Of a stretch of DNA of 64,000 nt, positions 1 through 8,651 are shown piece after piece. The position numbers and the translations under genes are program-made. Below the pieces are notes generated by a model, which saw only the letters and a list, made by a program, of their open reading frames with translations, did no database searches and was not told the DNA's origin. Each line of letters opens with the position of its first letter. Positions within the stretch are counted from its first letter, which is position 1. This stretch comes from Methanomethylovorans sp041447285 (GTDB lineage: Archaea; Halobacteriota; Methanosarcinia; Methanosarcinales; Methanosarcinaceae), in NCBI RefSeq assembly GCF_041447285.1, contig NZ_JBGMEB010000021.1, positions 23,648 to 87,647 on the forward strand, given 5' to 3'.

Positions 1-158
1 GTCATTTTCATTGCTGCAGCATTGTATTTCTCTGCAACATCTGCAATCTTGCGCAATAGATCGGGAGTAACTATACCTCCAGGGATCTGCGGTGCTATTG
101 CATATGTTTCCTTATCTCTCTGCAAAATTGCTCCTTTTTCCAGTTTGTCTCCTGCCAT
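1..158 (-). CDS. Dsr-like sulfite reductase-family protein, N-terminal part
   Basis: This reverse-strand gene starts with ATG at 156-158, preceded by GGTGA six bases upstream, and runs off the left edge, so only about 52 residues are visible. The start MAGDKLEKGAILQRDKETYA and the following segment with PGGIVTPDLLRKIADVAEKY match the N-terminal ferredoxin-like half-domain of the small sulfite/nitrite-reductase-like proteins common in methanogens (Dsr-LP type). The siroheme and 4Fe-4S cysteine motifs would lie beyond the edge and cannot be checked. Family known, exact substrate not. The intergenic space to the next gene (159-381) is shared by two divergent genes. Confidence 0.7.
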   Translation of the reverse strand, partial: MAGDKLEKGAILQRDKETYAIAPQIPGGIVTPDLLRKIADVAEKYNAAAMKM

Positions 159-381
159 GTTAATCACCTTTTATGGTATTTTCAGGAAGTTGCCCTGACA
201 ATATACCCCACTTGGTGGGATGAAATTGGCAGCCATGTTAGATATTGTTTGTGCTCTCTATTTTGAATAAAAGAAGTCACTGTATTCTGTTATTCATCTG
301 AATATAAAAAGATAAACTTTAAGTAAAGGAAGAATGTCAGAATACATAATTAAAATGTCAATTTAGCGTAGGGGATTTCTA

Positions 382-1299
382 TTGAGTAAAAGTTCTTCAA
401 GTGCTTCAGGTAAATTGCATAGCTCAAACTTTAAAGGACTTAGCCGTATGCCCATTGCACCGATCAGTGTGCTGTTAATAATATTGGTGTCCGCAAGTTG
501 TGTTCTTGCAGGGCCTGTGACTGAACTTAAGATCACTCCGGAAAGTCCATGTGCTTATGATGGTAATATTACTATAACAGGTAAGGTAGATCCTAACGAA
601 ATTGTCACGATAACTACTGCTTATGTAAAGGAAGTAAATGTGACGGATGGTAAATATGAGTATGATCCGGGTATCGTACTCATACCTGAAGGTACGACTT
701 TCTGCAGTATTTCGGCGGAAAGTGTGGAGGATATAACAATAAGCACAAATCTCTCCAAATACCTGCCCTTACCTATATCCAGGACACAGGAAGCATCTTC
801 GGATAAAGCATCCATGTCCGTTTCATCCCCATTTATCCTTCCAGGCGAATACAGCTTGTTAATAGGTGGTAATGCTGCAGATAAACAAGATGATAACGAC
901 TCTGTAAAGACTGTGGCAATCACTTTTGTTGCAAAGATGGACGTAAAAGCTGATGCAAACGGATACTTTGAGCAAGTTTGCTGCACCAACAGGCCTGCAG
1001 GTAACTATACTCTTAAGATAGGTGACGAAACCAGAGTTGTAAACTTAAGAGATTGTTCAAAAGATGGTAAAAGCAACACTACAGTACCCAAGAGCGGCGG
1101 TACAGGATACGCAAAAGTAAGCGGAGTTGGAAATGCAACTGTCAATGCGTCAGTTCTGCAAAGTATTCCCGATACAGATTACGGACCGGAAGATGTTCCC
1201 GATGTAGCCGAAACAACTACCACTGCAGAGCCTCCGGCAAATACCTCCTATAGTATAATAGACATTATAAAGGCAATTCTGAAATGGTTGGGCTTTTAA
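382..1299 (+). CDS. Secreted surface protein, paralogue A of a tandem pair
   Basis: The 305-residue product starts at TTG 382, the position equivalent to the TTG start of its paralogue at 2279; an in-frame ATG at 448 would begin inside the hydrophobic segment region and is less likely. Residues about 24-43 form a signal peptide ending VLA before GPV. The mature part begins with a segment resembling an Ig-like/bacterial-surface fold (ITPESPCAYDGNITITGKV), then a Cys-containing central part (VCCTNRPAG) and a Thr/Ser-rich tail ending in a short amphipathic helix KAILKWLGF. I do not recognise a named family. It is probably exported and glycosylated, as several NxS/T sequons are present. Its close paralogue lies 1 kb downstream and both carry a similar leader, so the pair arose by duplication including the promoter. 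Confidence 0.7.
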   Translation: MSKSSSSASGKLHSSNFKGLSRMPIAPISVLLIILVSASCVLAGPVTELKITPESPCAYDGNITITGKVDPNEIVTITTAYVKEVNVTDGKYEYDPGIVLIPEGTTFCSISAESVEDITISTNLSKYLPLPISRTQEASSDKASMSVSSPFILPGEYSLLIGGNAADKQDDNDSVKTVAITFVAKMDVKADANGYFEQVCCTNRPAGNYTLKIGDETRVVNLRDCSKDGKSNTTVPKSGGTGYAKVSGVGNATVNASVLQSIPDTDYGPEDVPDVAETTTTAEPPANTSYSIIDIIKAILKWLGF

Positions 1300-1622
1300 T
1301 GAAGGGGGGTCTAACAACCTCCTGCCCTAATATATTAGTGTTCTTTTTTGAGAACATCATGTTATTTCTAATGTACATAGTACCTAGTTATTCTGAACTT
1401 CCAGTTATAGCCATTTATCGAAGTATCAAAAAGTATATTGATCGTTTTTTTAAGAAGGCATTCATCTAATCGATATTGACGATAGAGACAATTATTAAAA
1501 AAAATGAAACATCCCTAAAAACGCAGTAAGAAAAATCAGCCAGACGGTATTCTATTTGTACCAAGCATGAAATAATCGAACCACCCAATACATAAAAAAA
1601 AATAAAGTAGCGAGTATTGATT
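1300..1622. other. Intergenic region with weak terminator
   Basis: A G-rich run at 1304-1309 can pair imperfectly with AACCTCC at 1316-1322 and is followed by a T-rich stretch near 1341. It is the degenerate counterpart of the clean hairpin after the paralogue at 3273. The remainder is AT-rich. A 61-residue open frame at 1284-1469 overlaps the upstream gene's end and shows no family features, so I do not call it. Confidence 0.4.
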
Positions 1623-1892
1623 TTAGATAATCTCTACTACTTTATATACCACTATTGCCGCAAAGGAAACCAACAGTGGGAGTATACTGATGTCCAGCAA
1701 ACTGCTTATACTACGGTTCCACTTGCTGCAAGCAGATAAAATCTCTTTTGCTGATAGAAAAGCTATTAAACCAATGACTGCCAGCACTCCATATTCAGGA
1801 ATCCCCACATTTGTTGTCATTGAAATAGCCCCAGCCGCTGTAGATGTAGCCGCTGTAGATACAGCTGACGTAGATACTGCTGTAGTCAACAT
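1623..1892 (-). CDS. Small membrane protein with IPEYG motif
   Basis: The 89-residue protein has an Ala/Thr/Ser-rich N-terminus (1-28), the motif GIPEYGVLAVIGLIAFLSAK leading into a first membrane segment, a short polar loop (SKWNRS) and a second membrane helix (about 66-86) ending YKVVEII. Small proteins with an IPEY/F-G segment followed by a transmembrane helix and AKEIL are frequent in Methanosarcinales, often near surface-protein genes; none has a known function that I can name. The opposite-strand open frame over the same bases (1690-1944) lacks such features. No clear Shine-Dalgarno is visible, so the start is uncertain. Confidence 0.6.
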   Translation of the reverse strand: MLTTAVSTSAVSTAATSTAAGAISMTTNVGIPEYGVLAVIGLIAFLSAKEILSACSKWNRSISSLLDISILPLLVSFAAIVVYKVVEII

Positions 1893-2278
1893 GGTAAATA
1901 AGTCAACTACTTTCCACTATATAAATCTATTCAAATGTGCTTAAAATAAAACACATTATAATATATATAGATAAGAATCTCCACTTTAATTAGATAGTTG
2001 ACAATTTAATTAGGCGTTAACGCCATGAATATGACATATTTTGAATAAAAATTGATACTGAAGTGGAGAATGCTAATTTTGAAAACGAGTTGAATTAAAC
2101 ACAATGCTAATTCATTATAATATACCATATGATTAAAAATAAGATTTATAAAAAATATACGATCTTTGCTAAGATTCGATCCATGTAATAGAATAGATAA
2201 CTTTAAGTAAAAGGTAAAGTTATAGAAGAATGTCAGAATACATTATCAAACTGTCAATTTAGAGTAGGAGGTTGTTTA
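1893..2278. other. Intergenic region with palindrome and duplicated leader
   Basis: It holds a perfect 12-bp palindrome GGCGTTAACGCC at 2013-2024, flanked at a distance by the inverted pair TCTCCACTT (about 1978) and AAGTGGAGA (about 2062). The last 80 bases (about 2201-2278) repeat, with changes, the leader in front of the paralogue at 382, including TGTCAGAATACAT and GTCAATTTAG. A possible TATA box TTTATAAAA lies near 2145. Confidence 0.5.
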
Positions 2279-3268
2279 TTGAATAGCGAATATTTAAGTG
2301 CTTCAGGTAGGCGCAGTTCAGGCTTCAAAAAGCTTGGTCGCGCATCCATTGCATCGATCAGTGTACTATTAATTTTGTTGATATCCGCAAGTTGTGTCCT
2401 TGCATGGCCTGTGACTGAACTTAAAATAACTCCAGAAAGTCCGTGTGCTTATGATGGTAATATTACCATAACAGGTAAGGTGGGCCCTAACGAAATCGTC
2501 ACGATAACTACCACTTATGTAAAGGAAGTGGATGTGACGAATGGTAAATATGAGTACGATCCAGGAATTGTACAAATTCCTAAAGGTACAACTTTCTGTA
2601 GTATCACTGCAGAAAGCGTGAAGGATATGACCATCACTACTAATCTCTTTAAATTTATTCCCATATCTAAGACACAGGAAGCTTGTTCTAACAAGGCAGG
2701 TATGTCTGTTTCATCCCCACTCATTCTTCCAGGTAATTACACCTTGTTAATAAGTGGTAATGCTGCAGACAAAAAAGCTGTTACAAATTGCAATGATGGA
2801 AATAATGGAAAGGATGACAAAGGCTCTGTGAAGACTGTGGCCATCACATTTGTAGCAAAGATGGATGTCAAAGCTGATGCAAATGGATACTTTAAACAAG
2901 TCTGCTGCACAAATAGGCCACCAGGCAAGTACACTCTCAAGATAGGTGACAAAACCAGAGTTGTAAACTTGAGAGATTGTTCTAAACAAGATGGTAAAAC
3001 TACTGTGGATGCAGTATCTGGCGATACAACAAGCAGCACCACTACTTCCAGCGGAGGTTCTGGAAACGCAGTAGTAAGCAGCGGTGTTGGAACCAGCAGT
3101 ATTGGAAACGCAACTGTCAATGCAACAGTTCAGCAAAGTGTCCCCGATACAAATGATTACGGACCTGAAGATGTTGCTGATGTATCCGGAACAGCTTCAA
3201 CGGCTTCAGCAAGTACCAACAGTATAATGAGTATTATACAGGCAATTCTGAACTGGTTGGGCTTTTAA
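2279..3268 (+). CDS. Secreted surface protein, paralogue B of a tandem pair
   Basis: The 329-residue product starts at TTG 2279, with TAGGAGG (about 2265-2271) at proper spacing. The architecture equals paralogue A at 382: signal peptide ending VLA (residues 25-41), the ITPESPCAYDGNITITGKV block, the central VCCTNRPPGKYTLKIGD block, and the same C-terminal helix (QAILNWLGF). Differences are an insertion around residues 163-178 (NCNDGNNGKDDKG) and a longer Ser/Thr/Gly-rich tail. Conservation is strongest in the Cys-containing blocks, so disulfides are likely in the mature, exported domain. Function unknown; the likely location is the cell surface or S-layer lattice. A hairpin terminator follows immediately. 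Confidence 0.7.
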   Translation: MNSEYLSASGRRSSGFKKLGRASIASISVLLILLISASCVLAWPVTELKITPESPCAYDGNITITGKVGPNEIVTITTTYVKEVDVTNGKYEYDPGIVQIPKGTTFCSITAESVKDMTITTNLFKFIPISKTQEACSNKAGMSVSSPLILPGNYTLLISGNAADKKAVTNCNDGNNGKDDKGSVKTVAITFVAKMDVKADANGYFKQVCCTNRPPGKYTLKIGDKTRVVNLRDCSKQDGKTTVDAVSGDTTSSTTTSSGGSGNAVVSSGVGTSSIGNATVNATVQQSVPDTNDYGPEDVADVSGTASTASASTNSIMSIIQAILNWLGF

Positions 3269-3272
3269 TGAA

Positions 3273-3290
3273 GGAGGTTTGACAACCTCC
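3273..3290 (+). terminator. Hairpin terminator after paralogue B
   Basis: A perfect 7-bp stem GGAGGTT / AACCTCC with loop TGAC starts five bases after the stop codon. An AT-rich tract with TTTTTTT follows about 17 bases later (3307). Confidence 0.6.
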
Positions 3291-3493
3291 CACTCTATTA
3301 TTTTATAAGTTTTTTTCTATTTTATGACCTTATATTTTGATTTTACATAGTAATTCGAAAAACAGCTAATTACTTCTATTGAATTTGATTTCAGGAATCA
3401 AACAAGTAATATTTTGATTGTTTTATCTTGTGCAGATGATACCAGGAAGTTATGTCATTAGATATATATTGATTAAAATTATATTACTGCATC

Positions 3494-4186
3494 ATGCCTT
3501 ATCCTGTTGTACACATGATGTTCTTTGTGCTTTGCATATCCCTGCCCGGACTGTTTAGTTTTGCACAAACTGCGCTTGGCGGTGAAGTGTACAGACGGGA
3601 CTGGTGGAATTTGCTATTATTACTCTCCATAGGAGGATTCTTCTCATTGTTGCCGGATATACCGGCAGTATGGAACTTTGTCTTGCACGGAAACCTGGAT
3701 CACGGCATGGCCGGACCAGTACCAACTCATTCTATAGTGTTTGGAGTTGTTGCATTCTGCAGCGCCTTTGTATTAGGATTGATAGGGTACAGACACCGGG
3801 ACAAAGCATTGGCTCTGGGCATGTATGCAGAGGCAGCATTTCTTTCCCATCTGCTTCTGGACGACATAGCAGAAGGGGGACTCTCTTATCTTTATCCATT
3901 CCACACTGAAACCATGAGTTTGTTCTCTTACGTAAATGTAAAATACTCTGGCATAGATTTCCAGGAATATAATACTGCAGGCATGGTTTCCGTCTTCTTC
4001 ATATTCTGTGTGCTGCTTATGGCTCTTATGGCATTGAATAACCTGGGCTTTGGTTTCAGGTATGAACCGCTCGGAAGCAAAGCAGAAACAGCATGCAATC
4101 AAATTCCTTTTGCTTCACAACATACCATAAGAGATATTAGAGAGATCCAGGTAGTGAATGCCGATATTGCAGAAGATGAATATTAG
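3494..4186 (+). CDS. YdjM/DUF457-type membrane metal-dependent hydrolase, copy 1
   Basis: The 230-residue integral membrane protein shows the signature of the YdjM (LexA-binding, membrane-bound predicted metal hydrolase) family: MPYPVVH at the N-terminus, FSLLPDIPAVWN around 55-66, GPVPTHS near 78 and SHLLLDD near 120. These His/Asp residues are the expected metal ligands. Five or so membrane segments are visible, followed by a hydrophilic tail of about 45 residues. It is the first of three tandem paralogues (also 4280 and 5092). Substrate unknown; the family is only loosely linked to lipid or SOS-related functions. There is no strong Shine-Dalgarno; the start is set by alignment with the other two copies, which all begin MPYP. 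Confidence 0.75.
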   Translation: MPYPVVHMMFFVLCISLPGLFSFAQTALGGEVYRRDWWNLLLLLSIGGFFSLLPDIPAVWNFVLHGNLDHGMAGPVPTHSIVFGVVAFCSAFVLGLIGYRHRDKALALGMYAEAAFLSHLLLDDIAEGGLSYLYPFHTETMSLFSYVNVKYSGIDFQEYNTAGMVSVFFIFCVLLMALMALNNLGFGFRYEPLGSKAETACNQIPFASQHTIRDIREIQVVNADIAEDEY

Positions 4187-4279
4187 TACTCATTGGCACA
4201 TACTTGGAAAATACTAAGAGTAGTTATTGCACGCATCGAGCGACAGAATTATAAAATGTTTTAACCTCATTAATACTGC

Positions 4280-4993
4280 ATGCCCTATCCGGTTGTACAC
4301 TTAATGTTCTTTGTTTTCTGCTTATCCTCACCGGCGATATACGGTTTCGCAAAGACTGCCTATTTGAAAGGTGTGCACTGGACAGACTGGTGGTATCTGA
4401 TATTAATATTAGCCATTGGCGGGTTTTGCTCGCTGCTGCCGGATGTACCTGCGGTGTGGAATTACCTGCTGTATGGCACCCTGGGACACACAAGAATTGG
4501 ACCAGTACCTACCCACTCTTTATTATTCTGCAGCCTGGCATTCATAGGCGTAGCTTTGTTAGGTCAACTGCTGTACAGGAACCGGGACAAAGCCATAGCC
4601 CTTGGAACATTTGCAGAGGCTGCAGCTCTCTCACATCTACTATTGGATGATGTAGCGGATGGCGCTATTACTTATTTTTATCCTTTCTACAACGCGTCGA
4701 TGAACCTGTTCTCTTATGCGAATGTAGATCTGGCCAAGGTAAACTTCATGTACTACAATCTTGCAGGCATGGTGATCGTTGTTTTTGTTTCCTGTGTGAT
4801 GCTGATGACACTTGTGTCTCTTAACTACCTGGGCTTTGGGATACAATATCGGCCTCTTGCAGAGAAAAATGCAAAGCTCGGATACGATAGGTCTGTAGTG
4901 GTATCCGAAAGCAATCGCAGAGGAGCGTATATACCAGAAACTGAACATGGAATGAAAGTAATAGAAGCTGATAGTGCAGAAAACAGGCAATAA
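4280..4993 (+). CDS. YdjM/DUF457-type membrane metal-dependent hydrolase, copy 2
   Basis: The 237-residue paralogue of the gene at 3494 has the same core: MPYPVVHLMFF, LLPDVPAVWN, GPVPTHSLLF, SHLLLDDVADG and a final membrane helix ending LNYLGFGIQY. It carries a longer charged tail than copy 3. It lies 93 bp after copy 1, on the same strand. All presumed metal ligands (His in PTHS, His/Asp in SHLLLDD) are retained, so it is not an obvious decay product. Confidence 0.75.
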   Translation: MPYPVVHLMFFVFCLSSPAIYGFAKTAYLKGVHWTDWWYLILILAIGGFCSLLPDVPAVWNYLLYGTLGHTRIGPVPTHSLLFCSLAFIGVALLGQLLYRNRDKAIALGTFAEAAALSHLLLDDVADGAITYFYPFYNASMNLFSYANVDLAKVNFMYYNLAGMVIVVFVSCVMLMTLVSLNYLGFGIQYRPLAEKNAKLGYDRSVVVSESNRRGAYIPETEHGMKVIEADSAENRQ

Positions 4994-5091
4994 TAGTAGC
5001 ACGTCACTGACATTATTATATTAAATAGTATTTGTGTTCAAAAGCATTGACCGATATTATTATTAAATATAGCTAATATTATCATAATGCT

Positions 5092-5685
5092 ATGCCATAC
5101 CCACCTGTACATTTAACACTCTTTGTATTGCTGTTAGTACCGATAGCCCTCTATGGATTTGCACAAGCTGTCCGCCAGGGAAAAGTGCAGCGCAAGGACT
5201 GGGGACATTTATTACTATTACTAGCCATAGGCGGATTTTTCTCGCTGTTTCCGGATATATCTGCTGTGTGGAACTTGCTGGTGTACGGCAAATTGGGAGG
5301 ACATTGCATGATAGGGTCTTTCCCTACACATTCAATATTGTTCAGTATCATTGCTATTGTCAGCGGATCTCTGATAGGCATGCTGGTGTACAAACAACAG
5401 AACAAAGCTTTGGCCTTAGGATTATTTGCACTGGCTACCACGCTGTTCCACTTGCTTCTGGACGACCTTGACGATGGAGTCATTACATACCTGTACCCGG
5501 TGTACAATGAACCATTTAGCCTGTTCACCTTCCTGTACACAAACCCTGCAAATATGGGTTTTCTGAACTATGCATTTGCAGTTGCAGCAGGAGTTTTCTC
5601 CTTTGCCATTGTGCTGGTTATGAATTACGCATCCCTTAAATACCTGGGATTTGGTCCCAGGTACGTGCCTTTTGAGCAGAAATGA
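5092..5685 (+). CDS. YdjM/DUF457-type membrane metal-dependent hydrolase, copy 3
   Basis: The 197-residue protein is the shortest and most divergent of the three tandem copies. It keeps MPYPPVH, LFPDISAVWN and FPTHS, but SHLLLDD has become FHLLLDDLDDG; the His and Asp residues are still there. The C-terminal polar tail of copies 1 and 2 is missing and the protein ends shortly after the last membrane helix (LKYLGFGPRY). It sits 98 bp after copy 2. The divergence suggests an old triplication with specialisation rather than a recent amplification. Confidence 0.72.
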   Translation: MPYPPVHLTLFVLLLVPIALYGFAQAVRQGKVQRKDWGHLLLLLAIGGFFSLFPDISAVWNLLVYGKLGGHCMIGSFPTHSILFSIIAIVSGSLIGMLVYKQQNKALALGLFALATTLFHLLLDDLDDGVITYLYPVYNEPFSLFTFLYTNPANMGFLNYAFAVAAGVFSFAIVLVMNYASLKYLGFGPRYVPFEQK

Positions 5686-5725
5686 CGAGCTTTGAAAAGG
5701 AATAGAAGTAATTGGAGGGCAGATC

Positions 5726-5830
5726 ATGTCGATTGTTGAGCATAAGCTGAGTACAGCTATAGCTTCGGAAAAATCTCTTGCAAAACTTTGGGATACTCCA
5801 GAAGAAGATGAAGCATGGGCAGACCTCTAA
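5726..5830 (+). CDS. 34-residue antitoxin-like small protein
   Basis: ATG 5726 has GGAGGG eight bases upstream. The product ends SLAKLWDTPEEDEAWADL, which is the typical acidic C-terminal tail of small prokaryotic antitoxins that block a toxin by an extended peptide (DUF2281/AbrB-associated type). A DNA-binding N-terminus is lacking, so this is either a remnant or a minimal toxin-binding peptide. No toxin gene is adjacent: the upstream gene is a YdjM-like protein and the downstream one encodes a Cys-rich peptide. Confidence 0.55.
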   Translation: MSIVEHKLSTAIASEKSLAKLWDTPEEDEAWADL

Positions 5831-5967
5831 GTAGTGCATGTTACATTTTTGGTCAAACCCATACACTCCTGCATTTGCCCATGAATGAACAATAGCACAT
5901 ATATTTATATTATTAAATAATATTCTATTGTATTAATAGATACATGCAATAAGGAGTGACTGCTGAC

Positions 5968-6090
5968 ATGAAGTGCAAGTTCTATAGGAAATGCAGTTTT
6001 GCAGACTCGGAGTCTGCCACATGCACCCAGGGACATGGGGGCAAATACTGCGGAAAATATCGTATTTATCAGGTCGGCCTGTCAGTGTAA
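5968..6090 (+). CDS. 40-residue Cys-rich small protein
   Basis: ATG 5968 follows AAGGAGTGA at ideal spacing, so translation is likely. The product contains four Cys with spacing C-x5-C-x9-C-x8-C (KCKFYRKC, ATCTQ, KYCGKY) plus one His, which would suit a single zinc or iron site. It is not a family I can name. A TATA-like stretch (TATATTTATATTATTAAATAA, about 5898-5918) lies upstream, consistent with its own promoter. Confidence 0.55.
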   Translation: MKCKFYRKCSFADSESATCTQGHGGKYCGKYRIYQVGLSV

Positions 6091-6335
6091 CTAATTCTTT
6101 CCGGCAATGTTAGATATCTGAGTCTGTTTTGTCTAATTTCAGCCTGTGCAATCTTCTTTTTCCCATTTTTCCTCGTATGCAATAACAACGCCAGTGAATA
6201 TTATATTACTAGTATTATAACTTTCTGAACTGATTTTGTAAAACACATTTAAATAATGTTAACCCCAACATATCCCAAATAGTACAAAGCAAGTCAACTA
6301 ACACTTAATTAATGTAATGAGGGGTACAATAGAAA

Positions 6336-8630
6336 ATGAATTTGAAGAGACTTACGTATTTTGGAGTTATACTTATTATTCTGCTAATGAATGTAGCAAC
6401 AGGAGCTACTGGCAATTCAACTACGGATACAAAAGAATTGGATGCAGCTATCACATCAGCTACTGCAAAAGCAGACAGTGCAGTAGCAGGAACTGGTGTA
6501 GGCCAATATCCGCAGTCTGCAATTGATGCATTAAATGATGCTATTGATGATGCAGAAAAGGTTGCTGATGATTCAAGTTCAACACAACCTCAAATAGATG
6601 CAGCTCTTGCTGCTCTCAATGAAGCCATAGAGGATTTCGATGCAGCTAAAATAGCAGGTGCAGACAAGACTGCATTAACAGCGGCTATCAAGACAGCCAA
6701 CACAAAAGTAAAAGCAGCTGTGGCAGGAACGGATATCGGACAGTATCCGCAGTCTGCAATCGATGCATTCAAAACTGATATCAGTGCAGCACAGAAAGTT
6801 GCTGATGATACGACTGCAACTGCGGATGAAGTAACTCAGGCGGTTACTGATCTTAAGGCAGCGCAAAAGAAGTTCGATGCAGCCAAAATATCAACAGTGA
6901 ATAAAGATACATTGACAACAGCCATCGAGGAAGCCAATGAAAAGGCAGATGCAGCAGTAGCGGGGACTGGAGTAGGACAGTATCCGCAAGCTGCAATTGA
7001 TACATTTAATGCGGCCATTGCTGCCGCACAGGAAATTGCAGATGATGCAACTGCAACTGAAAGTGAAGTAGCGAAGGCAGCTAGTGATCTTAAGGCAGCT
7101 GTAAATGCTTTTGACGCGGCTAAAATATCAACAGTGGACAAGACTACATTAACGGCATCTATTAAGGAAGCCACTGAAAAAGCAGAAGCAGCAATAGCCG
7201 GAACACATGTAGGAGAGTATCCGCAAGCTGCAATTGATGCATTAAATACAGCCATCGATGCAGCGCAGGAAATTGCAGATGATGCAACTGCCACTGAGGA
7301 TGAAGTGTCTCAGGCAATTACTAATCTTAAAGCAGCTAAAACCACTTTTGATACGGCTAAAATAACAACAGTAAATATAGTACTTTCTTATGTAACAAAA
7401 CTGGAAGAAACAGCTACAGGTTCTGACTGGATCAACTGGAATTGGGTAAATCCTACTGAGGAGACTTTTAGCTATGTCCAGATTTACATGAATGGCGCAT
7501 TTGTCGCAGATACCTCAGCTGATCCATCTGTTCATTCCTACAATGCAACGGGACTTTCCAACGGAACTACTTACACCATCAGTATACGTACTGTAGATGT
7601 TGCCGGAAACATCAGTTCTACATGGGTCAATGATTCGGCCACTACCGGGCAACTGCCAACGATATACAACCTGCGCGGTACAGATATCACAAATAGTTCT
7701 ATCACGCTGGCATGGGAAGCCTCCAGCGATACCTCCCGAGTACAGATCAGCAGATACGGAAGTATCCTGGGCAATGTGAGTGGCCTCACAACTTATGTAG
7801 ATGGTAACCTGAGCACTGGCACAACTTACAGCTATACTTTAATTCCATACGATGAGAGTGGCCTGGCAGGGAACTCAGTAAGTGTTAGCCTTAGTACGTC
7901 TTCCGGCAGCAGTGGCGGCAGTAGCGGCGGAGGAGGTAGCAGTAGCAGTAGCAGTGGAGGTAGCAGTAGCAGTGGAGGCGGTGGCAGCTCCGAGGACTTT
8001 GCGAATATTGCATTAAAAGATGCGGATACCGAGTACCTCACAGCAAATGCCAACGTAACTTATGAGTTTACTAAGAATGGAATTGACATAATGTCAGTGA
8101 GTTTCTATTCCCTGAAGACTTCAGGAGAGATCACATCCACTGTAGAGCTTTTGAAGAACCAGTCAAAACTGGTAAACAGCACTCCTGAAGGCGATATTTA
8201 TGAATATATCAACATCTGGGTGGGTAAAGCCGGATTTGCCACTGCAACTAACATAGATAAGCCGCATATTATGTTTAAAGTAAAAACCTCCTGGATAGAG
8301 GAGATGGGTATAAAGCCAGCTGACGTAAAGCTGCAGAGATACAACGGCACAGCCTGGGAAGTGTTGCCGACTACAGTTATCAGTGAAACAACGGATTATG
8401 TAGTATTTGACGCCCAAACCCCTGGCTTCTCACCGTTTGCCATCACGGCAGAAAAATCACTTGCTTCCCCCATAAACACCGAGACGGTTAAAGAGGCTGC
8501 CAAAGCAGCAATAGTAACCACACAGCAGGTAGTACAGGAGAAAAAGAACACTATATGGACATTCGTCATAGCCATTGCTGTAGTGGAAGTGTGTTCCATC
8601 GGCTTTGAGTATTACAGGAGGAAGAGATAA
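6336..8630 (+). CDS. FIVAR-repeat / fibronectin III / PGF-pre-PGF surface protein
   Basis: The 764-residue protein has a signal peptide (1-23), four FIVAR-like helical repeats of about 77 residues (roughly 34-106, 110-185, 188-264, 265-342) each with GQYPQ(S/A)AID or GEYPQAAID and an AxxxFDAAKI end, two fibronectin type III-like domains (about 348-440 and 443-528), a Ser/Gly linker (528-552), a PGF-pre-PGF domain (about 554-706, with IWVGKAGF and TPGFSPFAI), and one C-terminal membrane helix followed by YYRRKR. It is therefore anchored in the membrane and displayed outside, passing through or beyond the S-layer. The FIVAR repeats probably form a stalk or bind glycans; that is inference. Upstream GAGGGG supports a start near here; ATG 6317 in another frame is ignored. 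Confidence 0.8.
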   Translation: MNLKRLTYFGVILIILLMNVATGATGNSTTDTKELDAAITSATAKADSAVAGTGVGQYPQSAIDALNDAIDDAEKVADDSSSTQPQIDAALAALNEAIEDFDAAKIAGADKTALTAAIKTANTKVKAAVAGTDIGQYPQSAIDAFKTDISAAQKVADDTTATADEVTQAVTDLKAAQKKFDAAKISTVNKDTLTTAIEEANEKADAAVAGTGVGQYPQAAIDTFNAAIAAAQEIADDATATESEVAKAASDLKAAVNAFDAAKISTVDKTTLTASIKEATEKAEAAIAGTHVGEYPQAAIDALNTAIDAAQEIADDATATEDEVSQAITNLKAAKTTFDTAKITTVNIVLSYVTKLEETATGSDWINWNWVNPTEETFSYVQIYMNGAFVADTSADPSVHSYNATGLSNGTTYTISIRTVDVAGNISSTWVNDSATTGQLPTIYNLRGTDITNSSITLAWEASSDTSRVQISRYGSILGNVSGLTTYVDGNLSTGTTYSYTLIPYDESGLAGNSVSVSLSTSSGSSGGSSGGGGSSSSSSGGSSSSGGGGSSEDFANIALKDADTEYLTANANVTYEFTKNGIDIMSVSFYSLKTSGEITSTVELLKNQSKLVNSTPEGDIYEYINIWVGKAGFATATNIDKPHIMFKVKTSWIEEMGIKPADVKLQRYNGTAWEVLPTTVISETTDYVVFDAQTPGFSPFAITAEKSLASPINTETVKEAAKAAIVTTQQVVQEKKNTIWTFVIAIAVVEVCSIGFEYYRRKR

Positions 8631-8651
8631 GGTAATACTCTTTCTTTTTTT

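Noticed and set aside
382..510. Lipoprotein signal (SASC) in the two surface proteins
   Set aside because: The residue at -3 is Ser rather than Leu and a better peptidase I site (VLA before G/W) follows directly.
1284..1469. 61-codon forward frame
   Set aside because: It overlaps the end of the surface-protein gene and the terminator region; no ribosome site.
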